64,000 bases of DNA from Kumtagia sp052180275 (GTDB lineage: Bacteria; Pseudomonadota; Alphaproteobacteria; Rhizobiales; Rhizobiaceae). Made by a program: the position numbers and the translations under genes. Below are positions 1 through 12,408 of this stretch, in pieces. The notes under the pieces were generated by a model that saw only the letters and a program-made list of their open reading frames with translations, was not told the DNA's origin and did not search any database. Position 1 is the stretch's first letter. Every line of letters begins with the position of its first letter. The stretch lies in the NCBI RefSeq assembly GCF_052180275.1, contig NZ_CP197465.1, positions 1,116,001-1,180,000 of the forward strand, written 5' to 3'.

Positions 1-62
1 TCTCAACTCTTTCGCGATAGGCTCGATGCCGCGACAATCGGATGGGCGATTGAGGTTCTGGG

Positions 63-1276
63 ATGTTGGATTTCGCGATCTTCTGGGAATGGTTGAGCTT
101 TGCGGCGCGCTGGCTGCATGTGATCACGGGTATCGCCTGGATCGGCTCGTCCTTCTATTTCGTGGCGCTTGATCTCGGCCTGCGCCAACGACCCGGCCTG
201 CCCGCCGGCGCGCATGGCGAGGAATGGCAGGTCCACGGCGGCGGCTTCTACCACATCCAGAAATACCTGGTCGCGCCGGCCGAGATGCCGGAGCATCTGA
301 CCTGGTTCAAATGGGAATCCTACGCCACCTGGATGTCCGGCTTCGCAATGCTCTGCATCGTCTATTACGCCGGGGCCGACCTGTTCCTGATCGACCGCAA
401 TGTGCTCGACGTCTCAGTACCGGTGGCGATCCTGATCTCGCTGGCCTCGATCGTCGCCGGCTGGGTCGTCTACGATCTGCTTTGCCGGCTGTTCTACGGC
501 AAGAGCGACACCGTCCTGATGCTCCTGCTCTACTGCATCCTGGTGTTCCTCTCCTGGGGCCTGACGCATCTGTTCACCGGCCGCGCCGCCTTCCTGCATC
601 TCGGCGCGATCACCGCGACGATCATGTCGTGCAACGTGTTCATGGTCATCATCCCCAACCAGAAGATCGTGGTGGCCGACCTGATCGCCGGCCGCAAGCC
701 GGACGCCAAATACGGCAAGATCGCCAAGACGCGCTCACTGCACAACAACTATTTGACGCTGCCAGTGCTGTTCCTGATGCTGTCGAACCACTATCCGCTG
801 GCGTTCGGCACAGAGTTCAACTGGATCATCGCCTCGCTGGTGTTCATCATCGGCGTGCTGATCCGGCACTATTTCAACTCGGTCCATGCGCGCAAAGGCA
901 ATCCGCACTGGACCTGGCTTGCCGCGACGATCCTGTTCGTCATCATCATCTGGCTGTCGACGGTGCCGAAGATGCTGACCGGCGAGGAGAAGGCGGCTGC
1001 CGGCACTGAAACGCTCGTCGCCTCGACGCATTTCTCGGCGGTGCGCGACACGGTGATGGGCCGCTGCGCCATGTGTCATGCCGCTGAGCCCTCCTATGAA
1101 GGCATCTATTTCGCGCCGAAGGGCGTGGTGCTGGAGACGGACGGCGCCATCGCGGAGCACGCCAGGGAGATTTATCTCCAGGCCGGCCACAGCCACGCCA
1201 TGCCGCCGGGCAACGTCACCCAGATCACGCCGCAGGAACGCGAGCTGCTGGTGGCGTGGTACGAGGAGGCGCGCAA

Positions 1277-1280
<4 letters not shown>
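63..1280 (+). CDS. puuD: Urate hydroxylase PuuD, membrane-bound with C-terminal cytochrome c domain
   Basis: This 405-residue membrane protein should oxidise urate to 5-hydroxyisourate and pass electrons through its own cytochrome c domain. The N-terminal part has about eight hydrophobic segments, beginning near residue 15 (a WLHVITGIAWIGSSFYF stretch). The C-terminal part carries one haem-attachment motif, CAMCH, at residues 335-339. That membrane-plus-cytochrome layout is typical of PuuD, as distinct from soluble uricase. The ATG lies in a weakly ribosome-binding context, and nothing of an upstream gene is visible in the first 62 bases. Its stop overlaps the GTG start of guanine deaminase, so the two purine-breakdown genes are translationally coupled. 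This family is unrelated to the gamma-Glu-GABA hydrolase that is also called PuuD. Confidence 0.93.
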
Positions 1281-2593
<1,313 letters not shown>

Positions 2594-2731
2594 CCTCGGA
2601 CGCCAATAGTCTGTCCAGCCGCGGCAACCGGCGGTAGTGACGGCCAGCGAAGGCAATGACGGCCAGGCCGCTTCTATCCGGGCAAATCTTGTTCTAAACC
2701 GACGCTCGAATCGCCAGCAAATGCGGAGCGC

Positions 2732-3235
2732 ATGATGAACGCCAGCACCGACGACATCGCGAAAATCGCCGCGCAGGAGGCCGCGCTTGTCTTCTCCGCC
2801 TTCGACGAGGCCACGGCCTTCGCCATCGGCTCGGCGTTACGCGACAAGGCGCTGGCGGAAAAGCTGCCGATCGTCGTCGACATCCAGTTGTGGGACCGGC
2901 CGCTGTTCTACGCCGCGCTGCCGGGCTCGACGGCCAGCAACACCAACTGGGCGCGGCGCAAGCGCAACGTTGTGCGCATTTTCCACAAGAGCACCTATCG
3001 CCTGGTGCATGAGAAGGCGCGGCCGGATCGCACTTTTCCCCCGGCGGACGGGCTCGATCCCGTTGATCACGTGCTGGCCGGCGGCGGCTTTCCGATCACG
3101 GTCAAGGGTGTCGGCGTCATCGGCGTGATCGCGGTGTCCGGCCTGCCGGAACGGCAGGACCATGCGGTGATCGTGGAGGTGCTTTGTGCCCACCTCGGCG
3201 TCGACCACGCCGCCCTTGCCTTGCCCGCCGCCTGA
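2732..3235 (+). CDS. UPF0303 / haem-degrading-domain family protein
   Basis: A 167-residue protein of the UPF0303 group within the Haem_degrading (HbpS/GlcG-like) fold. Recognisable parts are the IVVDIQLWDRPLFYAALPG strand and the GGGFPITV-G-GVIGVIAVSGLP segment near residues 110-135. The biochemical role of UPF0303 is not settled, and its relatives often lie in small-molecule catabolic operons. It follows guaD after about 140 bases and precedes glycerate kinase by 40 bases, so a link to purine or glyoxylate breakdown is inferred from position only. There is no signal peptide. Two adjacent ATG codons (2732 and 2735) could both serve as start. Confidence 0.8.
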   Translation: MMNASTDDIAKIAAQEAALVFSAFDEATAFAIGSALRDKALAEKLPIVVDIQLWDRPLFYAALPGSTASNTNWARRKRNVVRIFHKSTYRLVHEKARPDRTFPPADGLDPVDHVLAGGGFPITVKGVGVIGVIAVSGLPERQDHAVIVEVLCAHLGVDHAALALPAA

Positions 3236-3274
3236 TTTTGCGGTCAGCCTTTTTTCATCGAGGGCATTTGAGAC

Positions 3275-4540
3275 ATGACTTTTGAATCGCGCTCTTTTCT
3301 GACGTCGATCTTCAAGGCGGCGGTGGCCGCCGCCGATCCGGAACGGACGATCCGAAAACATTTGCCGAAGAAGCCGAAGGGGCGCGTGGTGGTCATCGGC
3401 GCCGGCAAGGGTTCGGCGCAGATGGCGGCGGCGTTCGAGCGCGCCTGGGACGGGCCGCTGACCGGCGTCGTGGTCACCCGCTACGGCTATGCGACGAAAT
3501 GCAAGCGCATCGAGGTGCTGGAGGCGGCGCATCCGGTGCCGGACGAGGCCGGGCTTGTCGCATCGCAGCGGCTGCTGTCGGCGGTTTCGGGGCTGACGGA
3601 GGACGATCTGGTAGTGGCGTTGGTGTCGGGCGGCGGCTCGGCGCTGCTGCCGTCGCCGCCGGCGGGGCTGTCGCTCGCCGACGAGGTCGCGGTCAACGAG
3701 GCGTTGCTGGCGTCCGGTGCGCCGATCTCGGCGATGAATACCGTGCGCAAGCATGTCTCCACCATCAAGGGCGGGCGGCTCGCCGCGGCCGCCTGGCCGG
3801 CGCGGGTCGTGTCGCTGGTGGTCTCCGACATCCCGGGCGATAACCCGGCGCTGGTGGCGTCGGGGCCGACCGTGTCGGAAGCCGCGACACGCGCCGATGC
3901 GCTGCGCATCATAGAGACGTATCGCATGAAGCTGCCGGAAGCCGTGATGAAGCATCTGGCGTCGCAAGCGGCCGATGCGCCGCGCCCGGACGATCCGCGC
4001 TTCAAGGCCAACGAGGTGCATGTGATTGCCTCGGCCGCCGTGTCGCTGGACGCCGCCGCTGAAGAAGCGCGGCGACTGGGCATGGAAGCGGTGATCCTCT
4101 CCGATTCGATCGAAGGCGAGGCGCGCGACGTCGGCTCCATGCATGCGGCAATCGCCCGCGAGGTGGCGTTGCGCGGCCGGCCCTTCGCGCGGCCGATCCT
4201 GATGCTGTCGGGCGGCGAGACCACCGTGACCTTGCGCGGCAAGGGCGGCAAGGGCGGCCGCAACAGCGAATTTTTGCTCTCTTTCGCCATCGGTGTCGAC
4301 GGGTTCGAGGGCATCCACGCGCTTGCGGCAGACACCGACGGCATCGACGGCTCGGAAAACAATGCCGGCGCCTTTGCCGACGGTGCGAGCGTGGCGCGGA
4401 TGCGCGCCGCCAGCGTGGACGCCAAGGCGATGCTTGCCGCAAACAATGCCTGGACGGCCTTCAATGCCGCAAGCGATCTGTTCGTGCCTGGGCCGACCGG
4501 AACCAATGTCAACGATCTCAGGGCGATCCTGGTGCGGTAG
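3275..4540 (+). CDS. Glycerate 2-kinase (MOFRL/DUF4147 family)
   Basis: This 421-residue protein has the two-domain layout of the GK-II family: an N-terminal DUF4147 domain with VVIGAGKGSAQMA near residue 35 and VSGGGSALLP near 115-125, and a C-terminal MOFRL domain with SGGETTVTLRGKGGKGGRN near 310-330. It should phosphorylate D-glycerate to 2-phosphoglycerate. The family was earlier called hydroxypyruvate reductase TtuD, but the sequence is kinase-like. Lying behind purine genes, it could take glycerate made from allantoin-derived glyoxylate into central metabolism, which is an inference. It converges on the UdgX gene, whose end is only 2 bases away. Confidence 0.9.
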   Translation: MTFESRSFLTSIFKAAVAAADPERTIRKHLPKKPKGRVVVIGAGKGSAQMAAAFERAWDGPLTGVVVTRYGYATKCKRIEVLEAAHPVPDEAGLVASQRLLSAVSGLTEDDLVVALVSGGGSALLPSPPAGLSLADEVAVNEALLASGAPISAMNTVRKHVSTIKGGRLAAAAWPARVVSLVVSDIPGDNPALVASGPTVSEAATRADALRIIETYRMKLPEAVMKHLASQAADAPRPDDPRFKANEVHVIASAAVSLDAAAEEARRLGMEAVILSDSIEGEARDVGSMHAAIAREVALRGRPFARPILMLSGGETTVTLRGKGGKGGRNSEFLLSFAIGVDGFEGIHALAADTDGIDGSENNAGAFADGASVARMRAASVDAKAMLAANNAWTAFNAASDLFVPGPTGTNVNDLRAILVR

Positions 4541-4542
4541 CG

Positions 4543-6026
<1,484 letters not shown>

Positions 6027-6030
<4 letters not shown>

Positions 6031-7265
6031 GCAAACAGCTCCATCTGCCTGGGCGGGGGAACGAGTTTCTGCCGCAGGGCCGGCCGGTCGATCAGCCCGC
6101 CGGGCGACCAGCCCTCTGCGATCAGGAACGGCCGGACTTTTGCGATCGAGGCGCAGACACGGCCGACATCCTCCAGGCGGAGGCGGTGGAAGCGACGTGT
6201 CGAAAGAATGCGGGCGACCGCCTTGGTGCCAAGGCCGGGGACACGCAACAGTGCCTCGCGGTCGGCACGGTTGACGTCGACGGGAAATCGCCCGCGATGC
6301 CGCAGCGCCCAGGCGAGTTTCGGGTCGATCTCCAGGTCGAGCATGCCGTCCGCCCGGCCTTCCAGAATCTCGGGCTGGGAGAACCCGTAGAAACGCATCA
6401 GCCAGTCGGCCTGGTAGAGCCGATGCTCGCGCATCAGCGGCGGCTTCTTCAGCGGCAAGGCGGTGGAGGCGTCGGGGATCGGGCTGAAGGCGGAATAATA
6501 GACGCGGCGCAGATGATAGCTGCCATAAAGCTTTGCGCTGGTGTGAAGAATGCCGTCGTCGGAGGTGGCGTCGGCGCCGACGATCATCTGGGTAGACTGG
6601 CCGCCTGGCGCGAACCGCTCGCGCTTTCTCGTACGCAAGGTGGGTTCGCGTTTCTCCTCGATCTTGGTGCGCAGCTTCGCCATGGAGAGCCGGATGGTTT
6701 CAGGCCGTTTCTCCGGCGCGAACCGCTTGACACCTTCGTCGGTGGGCAACTCGACATTGATCGACAGGCGGTCTGCAAAACAGCCGGCCTGCTCGATCAA
6801 TTCCCCGGCGCATTCCGGAATGGTTTTGAGGTGAATATAGCCGCCGAACTTCTCGTCAATGCGCAGGCGGCGCGCCACCTCGACCATTTCGGCCATCGTC
6901 TCGTCCGGCGAGCGGATGACGCCGGAGGACAGGAACAGGCCCTCGATATAATTGCGCTTGTAGAAATCCATCGTCAGCCGCACCACCTCGCCGATGGTGA
7001 AGCGGGCGCGGCGGACATTGGAGGATGAGCGGTTGATGCAGTAGCTGCAATCGTAGATGCAGAAATTGGTCAGCAGGATCTTCAGCAGCGAAATGCAGCG
7101 GCCGTCCGGCGCATAGGAGTGGCAGATGCCCATGCCCTCGGTCGAGCCGATGCCGCCGGACTTCAGCGAGTCGCGTTTTGCCGCACCCGACGAGGCGCAG
7201 GAGGCGTCGTATTTCGCGGCGTCGGACAGGATCGCCAGCTTTTCGCGTGTGGTAAGAACAGCCAT
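6027..7265 (-). CDS. Putative DNA modification/repair radical SAM protein with helix-hairpin-helix tail
   Basis: A 412-residue radical SAM enzyme. The cluster motif CIYDCSYC gives Cys69, Cys73 and Cys76. A second conserved stretch, DAAKYDASCASSG, is near the N-terminus. Residues about 340-405 contain a helix-hairpin-helix (VPGLGTKAVARIL), which suggests binding to DNA. This is the rSAM_link_UDG type, a family defined by its proximity to UdgX-like genes, and its reaction is unknown. I take the ATG at 7265 as start because homologues begin close to it. A longer reading from 7301 would run through the LexA box. The gene heads a two-gene operon with the DUF4130-UdgX gene. Confidence 0.88.
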
Positions 7266-7267
7266 TT

Positions 7268-7282
7268 GTTCATGATATGTTC
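7268..7282 (-). promoter_or_regulatory. LexA (SOS) box, alphaproteobacterial direct-repeat type
   Basis: GTTC-ATGATAT-GTTC is an exact match to the alphaproteobacterial LexA operator GTTC-N7-GTTC. It ends three bases upstream of the radical SAM start codon and covers the expected ribosome-binding region, so bound LexA would block transcription. The perfect match and the DNA-repair nature of the operon support SOS control, but this is a motif call without binding data. Confidence 0.82.
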
Positions 7283-7352
7283 TTTGCGATCTATGCGCCA
7301 TATCAAAAGACGCAGCCGGCCGATTTTAACGGCCAGCCCCTGACAGAAGGCG

Positions 7353-8738
7353 TCAGACCTCGTGCAGATAGAGGTGGTAGTCGAGTTCGCTCACAGTGCG
7401 GGCGACGCGCAGATATTCGGAGCGCTTGATTTCCGTGAAGGTCCGATGGAGGTCTTCGCCCAGCGCCTTCTTCAGGAACTCCGACGCTGTCGCCGCTTCG
7501 ATCGCCGAACGCCAGTCGGCTGGCGCGTCCGCCAGTTTCGGCGCGTTCTCATAACCGTTGCCGGTGGTTTCCGGACCGGGATCGATCTTTTCGTCAAAAC
7601 CTTTGGCGATGCCGGCAAGCACGGTGGCGGCGACGAGATAGGGGTTGGTGTCGACGCCGGCCGGGCGATGCTCGATGCGGCGGTTCTTCACGTCGCCGGC
7701 GGGAATGCGCAGCGCCACGGAGCGGTTATTGACGCCCCAGGTGGCGGCGAGCGGCGCATAGGACTGGGCGACGAAGCGCCGCCAGGAATTGGCGTGCGGG
7801 GCGAAGACCAGCATGGATTCCGGCATGGTCGCCGCCAGCCCGCCCAGCGCATGCAGCAGCGCCGGATTCCATGTCCCCGGCTTGTCCTCGGCCAGCACGT
7901 TGCGGCCGGCGTCGTCCTGGATCGAAATGTGGAAATGCATGCCGGAGCCGGCATATTTCTGGATCGGCTTGGCCATGAAGCAGGCGGTGACGCCGTGGCG
8001 GCGCGCCTGCATGCGCACCAGCCGCTTTAGCTGCACGAGGTCGTCGGCGGCCTGCATGACGTCCTTGCGGTAGTTCAGCGTCAGCTCGTACTGGCCCGGC
8101 GCATATTCCGAGATCAGCGTCTCGACCGGGATGTTCTGGGCTTTTGCACCGGCATAGATGTCGGAAAACAGCGGCTCCATGCCGTGCAAATGGTCGACCG
8201 AATAGACCTCGGTCTTGCCGCTGCCCCGGCCGTCGAGAACGGCGTCGGCCGGCTGGACGCGACCCTCGGCGTCGCGCTCGTTCTTCAGCAGGAAGAATTC
8301 CAGCTCGAAGGCTCCCGCCGGGTGCAGGCCGCGCGCGCAAAAGGCTTCGAGCTGACGTGCGAGCGCGTGGCGCGGGTCGGAACTCATCGGCATGCCGTCG
8401 AGATGGTACATCGCCATCAGCACCTGGCCGCGGGCCGGGCTGGTGCCATGCAGCGGGACCAGCGTGCCGGGGACCGGCCAGGCACGCAGGTCGCCGTCGC
8501 CGGAATCCCAGATCAGCCCGGTCTCGTGCACGTCCTCGCCGGTGATGTCGAGGCCGAGGATGGAGATCGGCATGTGCCGGCCGCCCTTGTAGATCGCCAT
8601 CAGCTCGTGGCGGCGGATGATTTTCCCGCGGCCGATGCCGTTCACGTCCGACAGCACGATGTCGACCGCCTCGATCTCGGGGTGTTCGTCGAGGAATCTT
8701 TGCGCTTCCTCGATGGTCGAGCCGGACGGTGACGTCAT
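7353..8738 (-). CDS. Glutamine synthetase family ligase, probably gamma-glutamylputrescine-synthetase-like
   Basis: This 461-residue protein has the beta-grasp and catalytic domains of the glutamine synthetase superfamily. Visible motifs are AFELEFFLL (metal-binding acidic strand), AGSGMHFHIS (ATP region) and RIEHRPAGVDTNPYL (substrate side). It is shorter and more divergent than GlnA and is of the type that glutamylates amines. I start it at 8738, where AGAGGA precedes the ATG. An upstream ATG at 8789 lies inside the aminotransferase gene. The neighbouring class III aminotransferase, 28 bases upstream, suggests a joint amine or polyamine route, and a gamma-Glu-GABA hydrolase occurs elsewhere in the window. 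The true substrate cannot be read from sequence. Confidence 0.82.
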   Translation of the reverse strand: MTSPSGSTIEEAQRFLDEHPEIEAVDIVLSDVNGIGRGKIIRRHELMAIYKGGRHMPISILGLDITGEDVHETGLIWDSGDGDLRAWPVPGTLVPLHGTSPARGQVLMAMYHLDGMPMSSDPRHALARQLEAFCARGLHPAGAFELEFFLLKNERDAEGRVQPADAVLDGRGSGKTEVYSVDHLHGMEPLFSDIYAGAKAQNIPVETLISEYAPGQYELTLNYRKDVMQAADDLVQLKRLVRMQARRHGVTACFMAKPIQKYAGSGMHFHISIQDDAGRNVLAEDKPGTWNPALLHALGGLAATMPESMLVFAPHANSWRRFVAQSYAPLAATWGVNNRSVALRIPAGDVKNRRIEHRPAGVDTNPYLVAATVLAGIAKGFDEKIDPGPETTGNGYENAPKLADAPADWRSAIEAATASEFLKKALGEDLHRTFTEIKRSEYLRVARTVSELDYHLYLHEV

Positions 8739-8766
8739 GATATTCCTCTGTTTGCCGTCTTCTTTG

Positions 8767-10143
8767 TCACGCGGCCAAAACTTCGGCAATATCGGCGAAG
8801 GCGGCGGACAGCCGGTCGACCTGCTTGCGCGTCGTGGCCGGCGAGATCAGCATCATGTTGTGGAACGGCGCGATCAGCACGCCGCGATTGACCAGCGCCA
8901 CATGGATCGCCGCCTCCAGCGCCGGCGCCTGGGCAGCTTCGGCCTCGCCGCCGTTTTTCAGCGGGCCGGGGGCGCAGATGAATTCGACACGCGCGCCGAC
9001 GCGGGCGACGTGCCAGGGGAGGGCGTGTCTTTCGATGCTTTGCTGGAGGCCGGCCTGCAGGCGGGCGGCAAGCGATTCCATATGGGTGTAGTTTGCCTCG
9101 GTCATCACCTCGTCAAGCGTCGCCCGCATGGCGGCGAACTGCAGCGGGTTGGCCGAAAGCGTGGTGCCGATGCCGGAATAGCCGGGTTCCTTGGTCGCGA
9201 GATAGTCGTCGTAGCGTTGCGCGGTTTCGGCGCTGAGGCCCCAGACACTGGCAGGGACGCCGCCAGCGATGGGTTTGCCGAGCACGAAGATGTCGGGGTC
9301 CAATCCATGCCGCTTCGTGTAACCGCCTGGCGCCGTCGAGATCGTGTGGGTCTCGTCGATGAGCAGCAGCGTGCCGGTGTCGCGCGTCAGCCGGCGAAGG
9401 TTTTCGTGGAAGCCGGCTTCAGGCTGCACCATGCAGCAATTGGTCAGCACCGGCTCGGTGATGACGCAGGCGACGTCGCGGGCTGCAAGGGCGGCTTCGA
9501 GTGCGGGAATGTCGTTGAACTCGACGACCTTGCTGTGCTGGGTCAGATCGCGGAACTCGCCGGCAAGCCCGCGCTTGTTGGCGGGCCGGCCACGGTCTAG
9601 GCGGACAAAGGTCTCGTCCACGGCGCCATGGTAGCAGCCGTTGAAGACCAGGATTTTTCGTCTTCCAGTTACAGCGCGGGCGACGCGCAGGGCGAAACGG
9701 TTGGCGTCGCTGGCGGTGGTGGCGATCTGCCAGCGCGGCAGGCCGAATTTTTCCGCAAGCAGTTTTCCGACGGCGGCGGCGTCCTCGGAGGGTAGCATGT
9801 AGGTCAGACCGCGCGACGCCTGGCGGCGGATGGCGCGGGCGACCGGCGGCGGCGAGTGGCCGAACATCGAGCCGGTGTCGCCCAGGCAGAAATCGGCAAG
9901 ACTGTTGCCGTCGATATCGACGATCGCCGCGCCCTTCGCCTGCTCGACCATGATCGGAAACGGCGTCGGCCAGTCGTTCATCCAGTGCATGGGGACACCG
10001 CCGAGATAGCCTGGCAGTCCGTTGCCATAGGCGCGCTCCGATTTCGGTCGCGCCGCGCGAAAAGTTTTTGCTTCGCGCTCGCGCAAAGCTGCTATGCGCT
10101 CCGGCGCGATGCCTCCGGAATTGCCGAATGTGGTGCCTGCCAT
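8767..10143 (-). CDS. Class III PLP-dependent aminotransferase
   Basis: A 458-residue fold-type I enzyme related to glutamate-1-semialdehyde aminomutase and omega-transaminases. Visible signatures are the DFCLGDTGSMFGHSPP N-terminal block, the FNGCYHGAVDET motif, the LLIDETHT aspartate that holds the pyridine nitrogen, and the FVLGKPIAGG lysine that forms the Schiff base. The ATG at 10143 follows GAGGGGAAATC, a better start than the in-frame ATG seven codons upstream. It is cotranscribed with the downstream ligase. It is too divergent for haem synthesis HemL, and an amine or amino-acid substrate is more likely. Confidence 0.85.
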   Translation of the reverse strand: MAGTTFGNSGGIAPERIAALREREAKTFRAARPKSERAYGNGLPGYLGGVPMHWMNDWPTPFPIMVEQAKGAAIVDIDGNSLADFCLGDTGSMFGHSPPPVARAIRRQASRGLTYMLPSEDAAAVGKLLAEKFGLPRWQIATTASDANRFALRVARAVTGRRKILVFNGCYHGAVDETFVRLDRGRPANKRGLAGEFRDLTQHSKVVEFNDIPALEAALAARDVACVITEPVLTNCCMVQPEAGFHENLRRLTRDTGTLLLIDETHTISTAPGGYTKRHGLDPDIFVLGKPIAGGVPASVWGLSAETAQRYDDYLATKEPGYSGIGTTLSANPLQFAAMRATLDEVMTEANYTHMESLAARLQAGLQQSIERHALPWHVARVGARVEFICAPGPLKNGGEAEAAQAPALEAAIHVALVNRGVLIAPFHNMMLISPATTRKQVDRLSAAFADIAEVLAA

Positions 10144-10295
10144 GATTTCCCCTCTTGCAGGCATACTCTAGCCAATCGGCCGCGCGGGCGGCAATCGCGG
10201 CAGTTCAACGACATGTCGGGCCAGCGCGGACGGGCCGGGCTTGACGGTGTGGGCCGACAACCTGCTCAATAGGGCAGATTTAGGGGAGGGTTTGC

Positions 10296-10748
10296 ATGCG
10301 TGTCGTCCTGATGGCTGGGCTGCTGATGGCCGGAACCCTTCCGGCCTTCGCTTCGGGCGGGCTTTCCTGCGAGGCGGAAGGAGGGCCAGCCAGGATCGCG
10401 GTCGAGAGCGGCGTGACGCGCGGCATGGGCAGCCCGGTGTTCAATTTTCGGGGCTCGGCGGTGATATCGGACACGGCGATAGCCGAGGATTTGCGCACGA
10501 CGGCGTTCACTGGCGAATATCTGGCGCAATACTGGTTCGACGGCGAGGATCTGCGCCTTGTGCTCTATCGGGAGCGCGAGGGCGACAAGCCGCACGGCTA
10601 TGTCGAGATCACGGTGCTGACCAGGGCCGATGGCGACGAGGGCGGCTATGTCGGCACCTACAAACTGACCGCCTATGACGGCACGGGCGACGATCCGGAG
10701 GGCAGGACGGTCAAGCTTGACGGAAAGATCGGCTGTTTCGTCGAATAG
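10296..10748 (+). CDS. Small exported protein of unknown function
   Basis: This 150-residue protein begins with a clear signal peptide (MRVVLMAGLLMAGTLPAFA, cleavage probably after FAFA-like ALPAFA at about residue 20). The mature part is about 130 residues, rich in beta-forming stretches, with one cysteine near the start (LSCEAEG) and one close to the end (GCFVE), so a single disulfide linking both ends is possible. GGGGAGGG precedes the ATG. It stands alone between two minus-strand groups. I do not recognise a family, and the cell envelope or periplasm is the likely site. Confidence 0.72.
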   Translation: MRVVLMAGLLMAGTLPAFASGGLSCEAEGGPARIAVESGVTRGMGSPVFNFRGSAVISDTAIAEDLRTTAFTGEYLAQYWFDGEDLRLVLYREREGDKPHGYVEITVLTRADGDEGGYVGTYKLTAYDGTGDDPEGRTVKLDGKIGCFVE

Positions 10749-10795
10749 GTCCGGCCGTAGGTCGCGCCGGCGTGCCTCAAAGTTCAGATGTCATC

Positions 10796-11770
10796 TCACG
10801 CCGATATATCGATCACCCCGCAGTCGCCGGCGGCGCTGCCGAAGACGATGCGGCGTTCGGATCTGTCCCACATCAGCGCGGTGATCGCGCCATTGCCGGG
10901 GCGACGCAGCAGCACTTCCTTGGCGTCGGCGAAGCGCACGGCCAGCACCATGCCGTCGTCGTAGCCGATGGCGGCGACTTCGTCGCTCGGGTGGCAGGCG
11001 ACCGCGGTGACCATGGCGTTGGCGCGGGTGCCGAGTTCGAGCGGCGCCTTGCCCATCGGGCCGTCCTTGGCCTGGAACGGCCAGACGATCGCCGCCGGTG
11101 CGCCGGAGCTTGCTAGCCATTTGCCCTTGGCGCTCCAGGACAGAGACTTCACCTTGGCCGGATAGCCCGACATGCGCATGTGCTTGCCATCGGCGAGCTT
11201 CCAGCCGTGCAGGGCGTTTTCCTGCATGGTGGTGACGAGGAAATTGCCGTCGGGCGAGAAAGTGATGCCGGTATGGGCGCCGGCCCATTCCAGTTCGGTC
11301 GGCTTTCCGTCGGTCGCGGGGAAATGCAGCGTCGCGCCATTGTAGCGGGCGACGCCGAAGCGCAGGCCCTTTGGAGCGAAACCCAGCCCTTCCACCGAGC
11401 GCGGGTGCGAGAATTCCTTCACTTTGCCGTCCGGCAGTTTTACCCAGGCGCTTTTGCCCGCGCCATAGGCGAGCGCGCCCTGCGGGCCGGCGGCCACGCT
11501 GGTGATCCATTTGCGCCCGGCCTCGGCGACGATTTTTGCCTCGCCGCCGGGACCGGTGGAAAAGACTTTTCCGTCCTCGCCGCCGGTGATCAGTCTCGTG
11601 CCGGTCAGGTCGATCGTGGCGCAGAGCAGGCCGTCATTGGCCTGCACCGTCTTGTGGCCGTTGTCGAGGCGATGGATCGAGCCGTCGGCCAGCGCGAAAT
11701 GCGGGACGTCGGCGAGGAAGACGGCGGCGACGCAATGGCCGTCGAGATCAAGGGGAGCGACTGTGGGCAT
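10796..11770 (-). CDS. WD40-repeat protein
   Basis: A 324-residue soluble protein built from WD40-type blades. Repeated patterns such as ITGGEDGKVFS, ITFSPDGNFLVTT, SLSWSAKGKWLASSG and AIGYDDGMVLAVR recur about every 40 residues, consistent with a seven-blade propeller covering the whole chain. It begins one base inside the stop of the upstream gene (TGATG), so translation is coupled. In rhizobia as I recall, a WD40 protein of this kind often lies next to a CobW GTPase. Here another gene sits between them. It has no enzymatic motif and presumably acts as a binding scaffold. Confidence 0.85.
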   Translation of the reverse strand: MPTVAPLDLDGHCVAAVFLADVPHFALADGSIHRLDNGHKTVQANDGLLCATIDLTGTRLITGGEDGKVFSTGPGGEAKIVAEAGRKWITSVAAGPQGALAYGAGKSAWVKLPDGKVKEFSHPRSVEGLGFAPKGLRFGVARYNGATLHFPATDGKPTELEWAGAHTGITFSPDGNFLVTTMQENALHGWKLADGKHMRMSGYPAKVKSLSWSAKGKWLASSGAPAAIVWPFQAKDGPMGKAPLELGTRANAMVTAVACHPSDEVAAIGYDDGMVLAVRFADAKEVLLRRPGNGAITALMWDRSERRIVFGSAAGDCGVIDISA

Positions 11771-12405
11771 CAGACAGGCTTTCGATCCGAACCGGCTTTC
11801 CAGTTTGCTGTATGGCTGGAAGTCCGCGACATCCTGCTCTGGGTATCGAAGTAGAGAATCATCAACTCGTACCCATCCTGACGGTAATCCTGCCAGGAAA
11901 CCAGTATCCGACCGCGGGGGATTCCGAGATCGGGCGCGATGTCGCGCATGTCGACGAAGTGGCCCGCCGGTCGGGACAGAAGAGCGCCAACTTCCGACGA
12001 GCTGGGCCAGATCATCCGATCGACCGCACTTTCAATCTCGGCATCTGGTGTATCGGGAGCCTCATCGTCAACAAGTCTGCGATTTTTCCATTCAATGACG
12101 GAGGCGCCTTCGCACGGTACAGCCTGGTCCACATAGGTGAAACGGAACCATTGTTCCCAGTTGTCGAGCAGCCAATCCGCGGACAGCCCATTCTGTGTGC
12201 CGGTACTCTCGCGTGGAAACACACAAAAAGTCAGGCCTGACTTGTAGCCGGAGAGCACCATCAGTCCGAGGCCGCAGTGATCGTCTCGGGGCTCAAAGAC
12301 AAGCAGGTCGACCGGTTCGGAACCCGGTCCGAGATCATAGTTTTCGGGAAGGCGAAGCACGTCGCCTACCGAGATATCGAAGCCGCGCAATTCGTTGAGC
12401 AGCAT
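11770..12405 (-). CDS. Hypothetical protein, possibly an Imm45-like immunity protein
   Basis: A 211-residue protein without signal peptide. Its N-terminal half (GFDISVGDVLRLP, then a tryptophan-containing SADWLLDNWEQWF segment near residue 80) resembles, from memory, the Imm45 immunity-protein family of polymorphic toxin systems. I am not certain of this. No toxin gene is visible nearby. It starts 3 bases after the cobW stop and overlaps the WD40 start by one base, so it is embedded in their operon. Its base composition is more AT-rich than both neighbours, which suggests later acquisition. It has no obvious ribosome-binding site, so coupling with cobW is likely. Confidence 0.45.
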   Translation of the reverse strand: MLLNELRGFDISVGDVLRLPENYDLGPGSEPVDLLVFEPRDDHCGLGLMVLSGYKSGLTFCVFPRESTGTQNGLSADWLLDNWEQWFRFTYVDQAVPCEGASVIEWKNRRLVDDEAPDTPDAEIESAVDRMIWPSSSEVGALLSRPAGHFVDMRDIAPDLGIPRGRILVSWQDYRQDGYELMILYFDTQSRMSRTSSHTANWKAGSDRKPV

Positions 12406-12408
12406 CCA

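Noticed and set aside
1..62. Possible 3' end of an upstream purine gene
   Set aside because: No clear coding frame with a stop matching a known family can be read in so short a stretch.
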